A DNA stretch of 64,000 bases from Kineococcus rhizosphaerae (lineage in GTDB: Bacteria; Actinomycetota; Actinomycetes; Actinomycetales; Kineococcaceae): assembly GCF_003002055.1 (NCBI RefSeq), contig NZ_PVZF01000002.1, positions 496,001 to 560,000 on the forward strand, read 5' to 3'. A program made the position numbers and the translations under genes. Of the stretch, positions 40,090 through 49,378 are shown one piece after another. Under the pieces are notes generated by a model that saw nothing but the letters and a program-made list of their open reading frames with translations, did no database searches and was not told the DNA's origin. Numbering within the stretch: the first letter of the stretch is position 1; each line of letters begins with the position of its first letter.

Positions 40090-42378
40090 TCAGTCCGCGT
40101 CCCACCAGTCCAGGAACCGGCGCACCCCCGCCATCGGGAACCACCGTGCCCGCCACTGCAACCACCGGGGCCGGCTCGCGGCCACGGCCTCGACGACGAC
40201 GTCCACCTGCGCCCGCACCAGCCGGCCCGACTGGGCGGAGGCCACCAGCACCGTCCCCGGGACCGCGCCCGCGGACGGCGACGAGCCCGCGCCGAACCGG
40301 GCGCTCTCGACCGCCGCCCGCATCCGCTGCAGCTCCACCGCGGCGGGCGAGCCCGCCTCGGTGAACTCCGACAACGCCGCCGCCCGCTGCCGGGGCGTGG
40401 TCGAGGCCGGCCAGCTCAACCCCAGGTCGTGCACCCGCTCCGCCAGCTCCTGCCACGCTGCCTCCGCCGACGACGACACGTCACCCACCCGCGCCCAGCG
40501 CCGGCGCGACGCCCACGACGCCGTCACCCAGGGGGTCAGCACCGCGACGACCAGGACCAGCGCCCCGAGGATCCACCCCCACGGCAGCGCCAGGAAGCGG
40601 TCCCAGCCGGTGGGCCGGGCCTGCGCCGCGGCCGCCGAGGTGGTCGAGGTCGCCGTGCTCGCGGTCGCGGACGGCGCCGTGGCCGCGGTGCTGGGAGCCG
40701 GAGCGCCGGCCGAGGAGGACGGCACCGGGGTCAAGGGCACCAGCGGCGTCGTCCAGGCCGGCGACTGACCCGTGCGGGTCGCCGGGGTCGGCTCGAACCG
40801 CACCCAGCCCACCCCGTCGAAGTACAGCTCGGGCCACGCGTGCGCGTCCTGGGCACTGATCCGCCAGCTCTTGTCCGTGACCTCCTCCCCGGGCAGGAAC
40901 CCGATGGCCACCCGCGCCGGGATGCCCAGGGAGCGGGCCATGACGGCCATCGCCGAGGCGAACTGCACGCAGAAGCCGGTCTTCTCGTTGAGGAAGCTCG
41001 CGACCGCGTCCGAGCCCCCGTCGTTGGGGGCGGTGGTGGAGTACGTGAACCCGCCGGTCGAGCGGAAGTACCGCTGCAGCGCGGCGGCCTGCTCGTAGTG
41101 GTCCGTCGAGCCGTCCGTCACCTGCCTCGCCGTGTCCCGCACCACCTGCGGCAGCGAGTCGGGCAACGCGGTGTACCGCTTCTGGATGTCCTCCGGCGCC
41201 TGCTGCGGGGCACCCCGCAGCTCCTGCTCGGTCGGGTCCACCTCCAGGTGCGTCACCGTGTACGTCCGGCCGCGGGTCGTCTCCCCGTCCCCGACGACGT
41301 TGAGGCTGTCCTTCTCGTACAGCCAGTCCCCGGCGATGTCGACGCTCACCGCCGGGTACGGCAGCGGCAGGTACGTCTGGTCCAGACCCCGGATCGAGAT
41401 CCTCGTCGTGCGCACCGCGGCGGCCTGCCGCACCGCGTCCGACAGCCCCGGCGCCGGCGACAACCCGTCCTGGACGCGCTGGCTGCGCGGGATGTCGGCG
41501 CCCGTGCTCGGTGCCCACGTCTGCCCGTCGAACACGTCGGCCGTCACGATGCGCAGCGGCGCCGGATCCGGCTCGTCGGTCTGGTAGGTGACGATCGTGG
41601 CGTCCGACCGCGCGCCCAGGGACGCCTTGAGGTTCAGGATCGGGTTGATCACCGCGATGGTGTCGCCGGGCCCGGTGTTGATCGTCAGGGGCCGCTCGTC
41701 CAGGCCGGGGACCGCCGCGGGCACCGCGATCGCCGCGACCAGCCCGACGGCGGCCGTGGCGCTCGCGGTCACCCCCGCCACCGACCGGCGCCCGCCCCCG
41801 GCCGCGCGGGGCCGGGACGAGCGCCGGTCTCCGGCCAGCAGCACGAGGAACGGCACGACCACCACGGCGAAGGCGATCGCGCTCGACCCGCCCGGCGCCA
41901 GGGCCAGCGGGACGGCGACCATCCCCAGCAGCGGCAGCCCGGCCAGGGCCGGGCGCCGCAGGGTGACGGCGAACAGGTCGACCGCGAAGGCGACCAGGCC
42001 GGCTCCGGCGACCAGGAGCAGCCGCAGCCCCCGCAGGTCGACGGCGGGCACGCTGTAGCGCTGGACGACCTGCACCCCGTCGGTGGTGAGCTGCACCAGC
42101 CGCGAGAACGTGGCGGGGGTCGGCACGATCCCGGCGACGGCCGTTCCGCCGTTGAACAGCAGGACCAGCACCCCCAGGACGGCGAGGGCCTGCACCGCGA
42201 CGGCCAGACCGCGGCGGCGGAACACCCCGCGGACCACCAGGCCCGCGCCGGCCACCGCGCACACCATCCCGAGCGCACCGACGACCCACCCGGAGGAGAC
42301 GACGAGGGGACGCAGGGTCAGCACCGCCGCGCCGCTCGCGGCGGCGGCCCACAGGGCGGTCCGGGCACTGCGCGTCAC
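40090..42378 (-). CDS. Membrane transglutaminase-like protein (TgpA/DUF3488 type)
   Basis: 762 residues. Six or so N-terminal helices (about 5-215) are followed by an external domain with a transglutaminase core: catalytic Cys in KTGFCVQFASAMAVMAR near residue 467, His in SAQDAHAWPELYF near 505 and Asp in FDGVGWVRFEPTP near 515. A Ser/Thr/Ala-rich linker, one more helix (about 595-615) and a basic cytoplasmic tail complete it. The triad is complete, so it may act as a protease or crosslinker on the outside. The GTG start 42378 overlaps the DUF58 gene (GTGA). MoxR, DUF58 and transglutaminase are a common conserved trio of unknown exact function. Confidence 0.9.
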   Translation of the reverse strand: MTRSARTALWAAAASGAAVLTLRPLVVSSGWVVGALGMVCAVAGAGLVVRGVFRRRGLAVAVQALAVLGVLVLLFNGGTAVAGIVPTPATFSRLVQLTTDGVQVVQRYSVPAVDLRGLRLLLVAGAGLVAFAVDLFAVTLRRPALAGLPLLGMVAVPLALAPGGSSAIAFAVVVVPFLVLLAGDRRSSRPRAAGGGRRSVAGVTASATAAVGLVAAIAVPAAVPGLDERPLTINTGPGDTIAVINPILNLKASLGARSDATIVTYQTDEPDPAPLRIVTADVFDGQTWAPSTGADIPRSQRVQDGLSPAPGLSDAVRQAAAVRTTRISIRGLDQTYLPLPYPAVSVDIAGDWLYEKDSLNVVGDGETTRGRTYTVTHLEVDPTEQELRGAPQQAPEDIQKRYTALPDSLPQVVRDTARQVTDGSTDHYEQAAALQRYFRSTGGFTYSTTAPNDGGSDAVASFLNEKTGFCVQFASAMAVMARSLGIPARVAIGFLPGEEVTDKSWRISAQDAHAWPELYFDGVGWVRFEPTPATRTGQSPAWTTPLVPLTPVPSSSAGAPAPSTAATAPSATASTATSTTSAAAAQARPTGWDRFLALPWGWILGALVLVVAVLTPWVTASWASRRRWARVGDVSSSAEAAWQELAERVHDLGLSWPASTTPRQRAAALSEFTEAGSPAAVELQRMRAAVESARFGAGSSPSAGAVPGTVLVASAQSGRLVRAQVDVVVEAVAASRPRWLQWRARWFPMAGVRRFLDWWDAD

Positions 42379-43652
42379 GGGGTGACCTCCTCGGAGGACG
42401 GGACGGAGGCGACGCCTCGCGATCCGGAGCGGGTGAGGTGGGCCCAGACGTCTGGGACGAGGTCCCCGGGACCGGCCACCGAGGTGCGCCACCCGGCGCG
42501 GGCCAGGACGAGCCGGGCGCGTTCGAGCCCCGCGTCCGACGACTCGTCGGGGGTGCCCCAGGCCGAGGCCCGCAGCAGGATCGCCAGGGCCGGCACGCCG
42601 AGGGGGCGGGCGGACAGCAGAGGAGCGACGTCGTCCTCGTCGACCTGCCCGAGGACGGCGACGAGGAGGGTCGACTCGCCGCGACCCAGCGAGGTCACCG
42701 ACCGCGCGAGGCCGTCGGGCTGCCCCGGCTGCAGCCGGGCGAGCGAGCGCATGAGCCCGCGCACGGCGGACGTCTCGTCGAGCTCGCGCGGCGGGTCGTA
42801 CGCTCCGTCGTGCAGGAGCCGGACGCGGTGGCGCCGGCGCTGCAGGTGGGCGGCGACGGAGGCGGCGGCGCTGATGCCCCACTCCAGGGAGCTGCCCGGC
42901 CCGCGCCCGGCGTGGGCCCCGGCCCGGGTGTCGAGCAGGACGACGACGTCGGGCCGGCCGGGGTGCTCGTCGGAGCGCACCATCACCGCGCCGCGCCGGG
43001 CGGTGGAGCGCCAGTGCACCCGGCGCAGGTCGTCCCCGACGCGGTACTCGCGGATCGAGACGTCGTCGGGGGCGGCTGCGGCCGAGGCGCTGGCCGAGGA
43101 ACCGCGGGAGCCGCCCAGCTCGCCCAGGGTGAGGTCGGCCAGCGGGTGGACCCGGGGGAGGACGTCGAGCGTCACACCGTCCCCGAGGACACGTGCGGAA
43201 CGCACGAGCCCGAAGACGTCGAGGGCGATCACCGTGGCGGGACCGAGGCGGTAGGAGCCCCGCGTCTCCGACCTCACCCTGTACTCCAGGTCGAGGGTCT
43301 CGCCCTCGCGCAGGCGGGGCAGGGTCAACCGCGCCGTGCCGCCGAGGGCCAACGGAGCGGAGTCCTCCACGACGAGCCGCACACCCGCGCGGGCCCGCCC
43401 GACGACGGCCAGCCGCACCGTGCTCGGGACGCCCGCCTCGACCAGTTCGTCCTTGGACCTCGACACGAGGTCGAGGGTCTGGACGCTGCGCGTCGTCGAC
43501 CAGGCGGCGACCGCGACCAGGACGAGCAGCAGGACGCCGAGGCGCAGGATGTCGCGCTGGCCCAGGAACGGCGCCCCCACGGCCGCCACCACGCCCACCA
43601 CGGCGAAGACCCACCCGCGCGGGGTGGGCCGCCAGCGCACCGGCCGGCTCAC
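42375..43652 (-). CDS. DUF58 domain membrane-anchored protein
   Basis: 425 residues. Two N-terminal membrane helices (about 12-28 and 36-50) precede a beta-rich region and the DUF58 core with the signature IREYRVGDDLRRVHWRSTAR near residue 205. A von Willebrand-like fold follows, with VVVLLDTRAG near 235 (a partial metal-site motif). It lies between MoxR and the transglutaminase with GTGA overlaps on both sides, so all three are made together. In other bacteria MoxR-type ATPases act with such von Willebrand proteins as chaperones for envelope or redox proteins. Confidence 0.9.
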   Translation of the reverse strand: MSRPVRWRPTPRGWVFAVVGVVAAVGAPFLGQRDILRLGVLLLVLVAVAAWSTTRSVQTLDLVSRSKDELVEAGVPSTVRLAVVGRARAGVRLVVEDSAPLALGGTARLTLPRLREGETLDLEYRVRSETRGSYRLGPATVIALDVFGLVRSARVLGDGVTLDVLPRVHPLADLTLGELGGSRGSSASASAAAAPDDVSIREYRVGDDLRRVHWRSTARRGAVMVRSDEHPGRPDVVVLLDTRAGAHAGRGPGSSLEWGISAAASVAAHLQRRRHRVRLLHDGAYDPPRELDETSAVRGLMRSLARLQPGQPDGLARSVTSLGRGESTLLVAVLGQVDEDDVAPLLSARPLGVPALAILLRASAWGTPDESSDAGLERARLVLARAGWRTSVAGPGDLVPDVWAHLTRSGSRGVASVPSSEEVTP

Positions 43653-44668
43653 CGCGGCGTGGGCAGGGCCGTCGTGCGCAGCACGTCGGTGACGACGTCC
43701 GCCCCGTCGCGGCCGGCCAGCAGGGCGTCGGCGGTCAGCAGCAGCCGGTGCGCCACGACCGGGACGGCCAGGGCCTGCACGTCGTCGGGCAGCACGTGGT
43801 CACGGCCCTCCAGCGCCGCCCGCGAGCGTGCCGCGCGCAGCAGGTGCAGGGCGGCGCGCGGGGAGGCGCCCAGGCGCAGGTCGGGGTGCGCGCGGGTCCG
43901 GCGCACGAGGTCCACGACGTACTGCTTGAGCGGTTCGGCGGCGTGGACACCCCGTACGGCCCGCGACAGCAACCGGACCTCGCTCACGTCGACGACGGGC
44001 TTGACCTCCTCCAGCGGGTCGGTGGCGCCGTGCTCGCTGAGCATCGTGAGCTCGGCCGAGGCGGAGGGGTACCCCATGGAGATGCGGGCCATGAACCGGT
44101 CGCGCTGGGCCTCGGGCAGGGGGTAGGTGCCGTCCATCTCGACGGGGTTCTGCGTGGCGAAGACGATGAACGGCCGGTCCAGGCGCCAGGTGGTCCCGTC
44201 GACGGTGACCTGTCCCTCCTCCATGCACTCCAGCAGCGCCGACTGCGTCTTGGGGGAGGCGCGGTTGATCTCGTCGCCGATGACGACGTTGGCGAAGACC
44301 GCTCCCGGCCGGAACTCGAAGGCGGCCCGCTCCTGGTTCCAGATGCTCGACCCCGTGACGTCGCTGGGCAGCAGGTCGGGGGTGAACTGGATGCGGCGCA
44401 CGGTGCCCTCGATCGCCCGGGCCAGCGACTTGGCGAGCATGGTCTTGCCGACGCCCGGCACGTCCTCGACGAGCAGGTGCCCCTCGGCGAAGAGCACCGT
44501 CAGGGCGAGGCGGACGGTGTCGTCCTTGCCCTGGATGACGCCGTCGACGGCGGCGGCGAGCTCGTCGGCGGCTCCTCGCAGGCGTTCGAGCGCGGCGGGC
44601 AGTTCCTGCGGGTCCAGGGCCACCGGCTCGGCGGGGTGGCTGCCTGGGAGTGCGCTCGTCGTGGTCAC
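43649..44668 (-). CDS. MoxR-family AAA+ ATPase
   Basis: 339 residues. The Walker A motif is EDVPGVGKTMLAKSLA near residue 58, Walker B VIGDEINRASPKTQ near 115, sensor 1 FATQNPVEMDGTYPLPEAQ near 155 and the arginine finger region QRDRFMARI near 175. The C-terminal lid domain carries LGASPRAALHLLRAARSRA near 275. It is the first gene of the MoxR, DUF58, transglutaminase operon. The GTG start 44668 has GAGGGC upstream; the longer frame lacks homology. It is divergent from mraZ. Confidence 0.92.
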   Translation of the reverse strand: MTTTSALPGSHPAEPVALDPQELPAALERLRGAADELAAAVDGVIQGKDDTVRLALTVLFAEGHLLVEDVPGVGKTMLAKSLARAIEGTVRRIQFTPDLLPSDVTGSSIWNQERAAFEFRPGAVFANVVIGDEINRASPKTQSALLECMEEGQVTVDGTTWRLDRPFIVFATQNPVEMDGTYPLPEAQRDRFMARISMGYPSASAELTMLSEHGATDPLEEVKPVVDVSEVRLLSRAVRGVHAAEPLKQYVVDLVRRTRAHPDLRLGASPRAALHLLRAARSRAALEGRDHVLPDDVQALAVPVVAHRLLLTADALLAGRDGADVVTDVLRTTALPTPR

Positions 44669-45051
44669 GTGCCCTCGTCTCCGTTCGGTGGACGTCGCGG
44701 TTCGAACGTCCGTCCGGGGCGTGCGGTGCCCCGCCGCGGGCCGCGAGCAACCCTGCGACCGGGCACCGGTGCCGGACGCCCCCACTGTGCCCCACGGAGC
44801 ACCCCCTCCGCCCGTTCACCCACCCCCTCGGAGCCGCCCCCGTCCCCTCCACCGCCCCCACTTCCCCCCACCGCGGCGCCCCCCTCGACCCGGGACCGGG
44901 GCCGGGGACCCCCCGGCAGGCCCCCGGGGCGGCCTGGACCGCGTGTGCGGACGGTGACCGGCCGACGGCCCGCGCGAGGGCTCCACAGTGCTCCACCGCC
45001 TCTGACCTGCATCGACGCTGCGATCACCTCGTCACTCTGGGTCGAACGGCG
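44669..45051. other. Intergenic region between moxR and the mraZ promoter
   Basis: About 383 bases, strongly C-rich on the plus strand (runs of C around 44775-44900). No gene, hairpin or promoter with good boxes was recognised apart from a single GTTCGAAC (44700-44707), which lacks the partner needed for a LexA box. The right end leads into the mraZ promoter. Confidence 0.5.
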
Positions 45052-45079
45052 TTGACGGTGGAGGAAAGTGGAGTACCGT
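45052..45079 (+). promoter_or_regulatory. mraZ (dcw cluster) promoter
   Basis: TTGACG (45052-45057) and TACCGT (45074-45079) are 16 bases apart. The MraZ boxes overlap the spacer and the -10 element. Transcription would start near 45086, giving a leader of about 80 bases before mraZ. Confidence 0.7.
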
Positions 45080-45093
45080 GGAGGAGTCTGGTC
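45058..45093 (+). promoter_or_regulatory. MraZ binding boxes (GTGGAG repeats every 10 bases)
   Basis: GTGGAG or its core TGGAG occurs at 45059, 45069 and 45079, with a weaker fourth copy (TGGTC) at 45089, all exactly 10 bases apart. In other bacteria the MraZ ring binds three to four such direct repeats upstream of mraZ and represses the cluster. The position over the promoter fits autorepression. Confidence 0.75.
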
Positions 45094-45166
45094 CACAGGG
45101 GGTCGGGCGACAGCTAGGACAAGAGGCAGCAGAACAGGTTTCGAAGCCGTCCGGTGGGGGTGTGCG

Positions 45167-45598
45167 GTGTTCCTGGGCACCCACACACCTCGACTGGACG
45201 ACAAGGGGCGGCTGATCCTCCCGGCGCGGTTCCGGGACCAGTTGCTCGACGGTCTCGTGATCACCCGGGGGCAGGACCGCTGCCTCTACGTCTTCCCCAT
45301 GCAGGAGTTCCAGCAGATGCACGAGGAGCTGCGGCGAGCGCCGCTCACCAACAAGGAGGCGCGCGACTACCAGCGCGTCTTCCTGTCCGGTGCCTCGAGC
45401 GAGGTGCCGGACAAGCAGGGCCGGGTCACCGTGCCGCCGTTGCTGCGGCAGTACGCCGGTCTCGACCGCGACGTCGCCGTCATCGGTGCCGGCAGCCGGG
45501 TCGAGGTCTGGGACCTGCCCACCTGGGAGACCTACCTCGAGGGCGCCGAGTCCTCGTTCGCCGACCGCAGCGAGGAGGTCCTGCCGGGGGTCCTCTGA
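45167..45598 (+). CDS. mraZ: Transcriptional regulator MraZ
   Basis: 143 residues, the normal family length. Two AbrB-like halves are visible, each with a DKxGR motif: [15 protein letters not shown] near residue 9 and [14 protein letters not shown] near 85. MraZ forms a ring that binds TGGAG repeats and tunes the dcw cluster. The GTG start 45167 begins the conserved [15 protein letters not shown] sequence; a longer frame upstream is not conserved. Repeats matching its binding site lie 70-110 bases upstream. A 191-base gap with one short hairpin (45607-45632, arms CCTCGAGT/ACTCGAGG) separates it from rsmH. Confidence 0.95.
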   Translation: MFLGTHTPRLDDKGRLILPARFRDQLLDGLVITRGQDRCLYVFPMQEFQQMHEELRRAPLTNKEARDYQRVFLSGASSEVPDKQGRVTVPPLLRQYAGLDRDVAVIGAGSRVEVWDLPTWETYLEGAESSFADRSEEVLPGVL

Positions 45599-45789
45599 TC
45601 CTCACCCCTCGAGTCGAGGTCAGAACTCGAGGACCCGTCGGACGCGGCCTCCACCCGCCCGGCCCCGACGGTCCTGACGCCACTTCCCCGGCGCCAGGGC
45701 CGGCGGGTCGTGCGGATGGGGACCACGCCCGACGGGCGCAGCAGGACCAGAGGTGTCGACGGCAGGACAGCGGGGCGGAGGTGGACGAC

Positions 45790-46896
45790 GTGGACGGCGG
45801 ACGTCCGCTCACGACGTGGGCGGAGGACCGGGCGCAAGAGGCTGCGGACCGGCACGTCTCCGTCATGCTCGAACGCTGCACCGAGGTCCTCTCGCCGGCC
45901 CTGCGCCACCCCGGTGCCGTCAGCGTCGACCTCACGCTCGGCATGGGCGGTCACGCCGCAGAACTCCTGCGGCGCCACCCCGGCCTGCGGCTGGTCGGGA
46001 TGGACCGCGACCCCCGCGCCCTCGAGCTCGCCGCGCACCGGCTGCACGAGTTCGCCGACCGCGTCACCCTCGTCCACAGCGTCTCCGACGGTTTCGCCGA
46101 CGCCCTCGACGACCTCGGCCTGCAGGCCGTCGACGCGGTGTTCCTCGACCTCGGCGTGTCCTCCCTGCAGCTCGACGACGACGACCGGGGTTTCTCCTAC
46201 GCCCGGGACACCGCGCTCGACATGCGCATGGACCCCACCACGGGCCGGACGGCCGCCGAACTCCTGAACACGTTGTCCCACAGCGAGTTGACGCGCATCC
46301 TGCGGGTGTACGGCGAGGAGAGGTTCGCCCCCCGCATCGCGTCGGCGATCGTGCGCGAACGCGACGGCGAACCCTTCACGAACTCCGCCCGGCTCGTGGA
46401 CCTGGTGCGCGCCAACGTTCCTGCCGCCACCCGGCGCACGGGGGGCAACCCCGCCAAGCGGACGTTCCAGGCGTTGCGCATCGCGGTCAACGACGAACTC
46501 GGGGTCGTCGAGCGAACCCTGCCGGCCGCGTTCGAGAGGCTGGCCCCCGACGGCCGCCTCGCGGTCCTGACGTTCCACTCCCTTGAGGACCGGATCACCA
46601 AAACCGTTCTGCGGCAACTGTCCACGAGTTCCGCCCCGCCCGACCTGCCGTTCGTCCCCGCCGGTTCCGGACCCCGCGCCGAACTCCTCACCCGGGGCGG
46701 GGAGCAGGCCGACGAGGTCGAGCTGGCGCAGAATCCACGGTCGGCGTCGGCGCGCCTGCGTGCGGTGCGTCGCCTGCCGGACGAGGATCGTCCACGTCCC
46801 AGCGGCCGACCCGCCGCGGCCCGCCCCCGCACCCGCCACGAAACCCGCCCCCTCGAGCCGAGCGAGTTCGGCACGACCGACCGAAGGACGCCGTGA
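45790..46896 (+). CDS. rsmH: 16S rRNA (cytosine(1402)-N(4))-methyltransferase
   Basis: 368 residues. It uses S-adenosylmethionine to methylate N4 of C1402 in the ribosomal P site. Seen: VSVMLERCTEVL near residue 32, VDLTLGMGGHAAELL near 53 (motif I), LDLGVSSLQLDDDDRGFSY near 127 and RIAVNDELGVVE near 233. LTFHSLEDRI follows near 265. A Pro/Arg-rich tail of about 50 residues is typical for actinobacteria. The GTG at 45790 has GGAGG eight bases upstream. Its stop overlaps the ftsL start. Confidence 0.95.
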   Translation: MDGGRPLTTWAEDRAQEAADRHVSVMLERCTEVLSPALRHPGAVSVDLTLGMGGHAAELLRRHPGLRLVGMDRDPRALELAAHRLHEFADRVTLVHSVSDGFADALDDLGLQAVDAVFLDLGVSSLQLDDDDRGFSYARDTALDMRMDPTTGRTAAELLNTLSHSELTRILRVYGEERFAPRIASAIVRERDGEPFTNSARLVDLVRANVPAATRRTGGNPAKRTFQALRIAVNDELGVVERTLPAAFERLAPDGRLAVLTFHSLEDRITKTVLRQLSTSSAPPDLPFVPAGSGPRAELLTRGGEQADEVELAQNPRSASARLRAVRRLPDEDRPRPSGRPAAARPRTRHETRPLEPSEFGTTDRRTP

Positions 46897-47339
46897 TGAG
46901 CCAGCCCCTGATCGCGGCCCGGAACGCTCCGGTCCGCCAGCTCAAGACGTCCGCCGAGGCGCGTCCCGAACTCCAGGTCGTCACCCCGCCCGCGGTCCGC
47001 CGCCTGCGGTTGCCGCTGCCCGTCGCGTGCGTCGTGCTGCTGACGCTGGGCCTGCTCGGCCTGCTGATGACGAACATCGCCATCGCGGGCGACGCCTACC
47101 GGATCACCGACCTGCAGGTGCAGTCGCAGCGGCTCGCCAACCAGCAGCAGGCCGCGGCCGAGTCCCTGGCCCAGCAGTCCTCGCCCGAGCAGCTGGCGCA
47201 GCGCGCCGCGCAGCTGGGCATGGTCGCCGCCCCCGACGCCGTGCACCTGACCGGGTCCGGGGTGGTGGGGGAGGCCACCCCCGCGCCGAAGCCGTCGGCG
47301 TCCCCGGCCGCGAGCCAGGCGCAGACCCCGGCCCGCTGA
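46893..47339 (+). CDS. ftsL: Cell division protein FtsL-like (septum formation initiator family)
   Basis: 148 residues. A basic cytoplasmic N-terminus, one membrane helix (about residues 44-65) and a short extracellular coiled coil rich in Gln, Ala and Leu (about 70-110, with regular heptads) are followed by a Pro/Ala tail. This is the FtsL/DivIC plan and the normal position between rsmH and ftsI. Its role is to link FtsQ and the FtsW-FtsI synthase at the septum. The start may be GTG 46893 or ATG 46896, the latter seven bases after AAGGA and overlapping the rsmH TGA. Confidence 0.85.
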   Translation: MMSQPLIAARNAPVRQLKTSAEARPELQVVTPPAVRRLRLPLPVACVVLLTLGLLGLLMTNIAIAGDAYRITDLQVQSQRLANQQQAAAESLAQQSSPEQLAQRAAQLGMVAAPDAVHLTGSGVVGEATPAPKPSASPAASQAQTPAR

Positions 47340-47377
47340 GCCCGCCCGCCCGTCCGTCCCGGCCCGAGAGGTCCCTC

Positions 47378-49285
47378 GTGTCCCGTCGCCGTCCCCGCCC
47401 CGAGGCCACCGACCCCGGCCGGCACCCCCGGCCCGACATGCGGATGCGGGTCTACACCGTCGGCGTCCTCGGCGGCCTGGGGATCCTGGGGGGCCGGCTC
47501 GTGCAGCTGCAGGGGGCCGACGCCAACGCGCTGGCCGGCCGGGCGCTGAAGCAGCGCACCTCGCAGACCACGCTGTACGCCAAGCGCGGGGACATCGTCG
47601 ACGACGAGGGCGTCGTGCTGGCCACCTCCGTCGAGCGCCGCGACGTCATCGCCGACCCCAAGGCCGTCGCCGGGTTCAACCTGCGGGCCAACGGCGAGCC
47701 GTACAAGGCCGGCCGGGGCACGGGGCCGGCCGGGGCGGCGGCCCTGCTCGCCCCCATCCTCGGCATCGACGAGCAGACGCTGACGGCCAAGCTCACGGGG
47801 GACAACCACTACGCCAAGGTCGCCGTGGGCATCACCCCCGAGCTGTGGCAGCAGGTCTCCGACGTCGGCGTCGCCGGGATCACCTCGGTGCGCCAGACCC
47901 AGCGCATCTACCCCACGGGGGCCGCGTCCTCCACGCTGGTCGGCATCCTCGGCACCGCGGAGACCGACGACGACGGCAACGTCGTCGACAAACCCCTGTC
48001 GGGCCTGGAGTACGCCGACCAGCACCTGCTGCAGGGCCGCAACGGCCTGATGCGCTACGAACGCAGCCTCGGCGGCCAGGAGATCCCCCTGGGCAACCGG
48101 GAGACGACCGAACCGGTCGACGGCACCTCGCTGCACCTGACGATCGACTCCGACCTGCAGTGGAAGGCGCAGACGGCGATCGCGGCCAAGGTCGTCGAGA
48201 CCGGGGCGCGCTCGGGCACCGTCGTCATCATGGACAAGGAGCAGCGGCTCCTGGCCCTGGCCAGCGCCCCGAGCATCGACCCGGCGAACCTCACGGGCAT
48301 GACCAACGCCCAGTTGCAGAACACGGCCCTCACGGAGGCCTTCGAACCGGGCTCGACCGCGAAGGTCGTGACGCTGGCCGCCGCGCTCGAGGAGGGGGTC
48401 GACACCGCGGACAGCCGCTTCACCGTGCCCGGCGAGCTCAAGCGCTTCGACAAGACGTTCCACGACTCCCACCCCCACGGCGACGAGAAGCTGACCCTGG
48501 CGGGCGTGCTGGCCCAGTCGAGCAACATCGGCACGATCCTGGCGGGCGAGAAGCTGGACCCCGACCTGAAGAAGGTCTCCCAGATCCTGCACGGCTACCA
48601 GCAGAAGTTCGGGTTCGGTTCCCGGACCACGCTGGAGTTCCCCGGCGAGACCGCCGGGATCGTGGGGGACCCGGCGAAGTACTCGGGGACCCAGCGCTAC
48701 ACGGTCATGTTCGGCCAGGGCATCTCCGTGAACGCCGTGCAGGCCGCGTCGGTGTTCGCCACCATCGCCAACGACGGGGTCCGAACCGAACCCACGCTCA
48801 TCTCCGGGACGTCGGACCCGAACGGGAACTACCGGGCCGAACCCGCCGGGGAGTCCACCCGGGTCGTCAGCGCGGCGACGGCGAAGACGTTGCGGGACAT
48901 GATGCAGGCCGTCGTCTCCGAGGAGGGGACCGCGGCGGCCGCCGCGATCCCGGGGTACCTCGTGGCCGGCAAGACCGGTACCGCCGAACGTTACGACTCC
49001 GACCTCGGGCGCTACTCGGGGTACACCGCGTCCTTCATCGGGATGGCCCCGGCGGACGACCCCGAACTCGTGGTCGCGGTCATCCTGCAGGACCCGAAGA
49101 CGAACTACTACGGGGGTTCGGCGGCGGGGCCGGTGTTCAAGGAGGTCATGTCGTACGCCCTGGTGCAGCGCGGCGTGGCCCCGTCCACGCGACCACCGGC
49201 CGACCTGCCGCTGACGTGGGGCGGTGACCAGGACGCCGAGCAGGAGATCGCCACGGGCGCGGTGGGCGACACCGCCGGCCAGTGA
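47378..49285 (+). CDS. ftsI: Septal peptidoglycan transpeptidase FtsI (class B PBP3)
   Basis: 635 residues. One N-terminal helix (about 25-45) anchors an external protein with a dimerisation/pedestal region and a penicillin-binding transpeptidase domain. The catalytic motifs are S-x-x-K in EPGSTAKVV near residue 327, S-x-N in AQSSNIGT near 385 and K-T-G in AGKTGTAE near 532. It crosslinks septal wall as partner of FtsW. The GTG start 47378 follows AGAGG. A disordered acidic C-terminal tail ends the protein. The 93-base gap after it carries the murE promoter. Confidence 0.95.
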   Translation: MSRRRPRPEATDPGRHPRPDMRMRVYTVGVLGGLGILGGRLVQLQGADANALAGRALKQRTSQTTLYAKRGDIVDDEGVVLATSVERRDVIADPKAVAGFNLRANGEPYKAGRGTGPAGAAALLAPILGIDEQTLTAKLTGDNHYAKVAVGITPELWQQVSDVGVAGITSVRQTQRIYPTGAASSTLVGILGTAETDDDGNVVDKPLSGLEYADQHLLQGRNGLMRYERSLGGQEIPLGNRETTEPVDGTSLHLTIDSDLQWKAQTAIAAKVVETGARSGTVVIMDKEQRLLALASAPSIDPANLTGMTNAQLQNTALTEAFEPGSTAKVVTLAAALEEGVDTADSRFTVPGELKRFDKTFHDSHPHGDEKLTLAGVLAQSSNIGTILAGEKLDPDLKKVSQILHGYQQKFGFGSRTTLEFPGETAGIVGDPAKYSGTQRYTVMFGQGISVNAVQAASVFATIANDGVRTEPTLISGTSDPNGNYRAEPAGESTRVVSAATAKTLRDMMQAVVSEEGTAAAAAIPGYLVAGKTGTAERYDSDLGRYSGYTASFIGMAPADDPELVVAVILQDPKTNYYGGSAAGPVFKEVMSYALVQRGVAPSTRPPADLPLTWGGDQDAEQEIATGAVGDTAGQ

Positions 49286-49366
49286 CCAGACCGTGAGACG
49301 ACCCCCGACGACCACCGGTTCCCCGACACGCACCGCGCGTGGTGCGGAGCGCCCCGCCCGGGCGGG

Positions 49367-49372
49367 TAGCCT
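49367..49372 (+). promoter_or_regulatory. Internal -10 element before murE (leaderless type)
   Basis: TAGCCT ends six bases before the GTG start of murE. No ribosome site is visible before that start, so a leaderless transcript beginning at murE would explain its translation and give the mur-fts genes a second promoter. Confidence 0.55.
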
Positions 49373-49378
49373 CCCACC

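Noticed and set aside
44700-44707. GTTCGAAC upstream of moxR as a possible LexA box
   Set aside because: A LexA box needs TCGAAC and GTTCGA with four bases between; the partner half is absent here.
45607-45632. Hairpin CCTCGAGT/ACTCGAGG after mraZ as a terminator
   Set aside because: Only eight base pairs with a ten-base loop and no T-tract, inside a gene cluster expected to be cotranscribed; not strong enough to list on its own.
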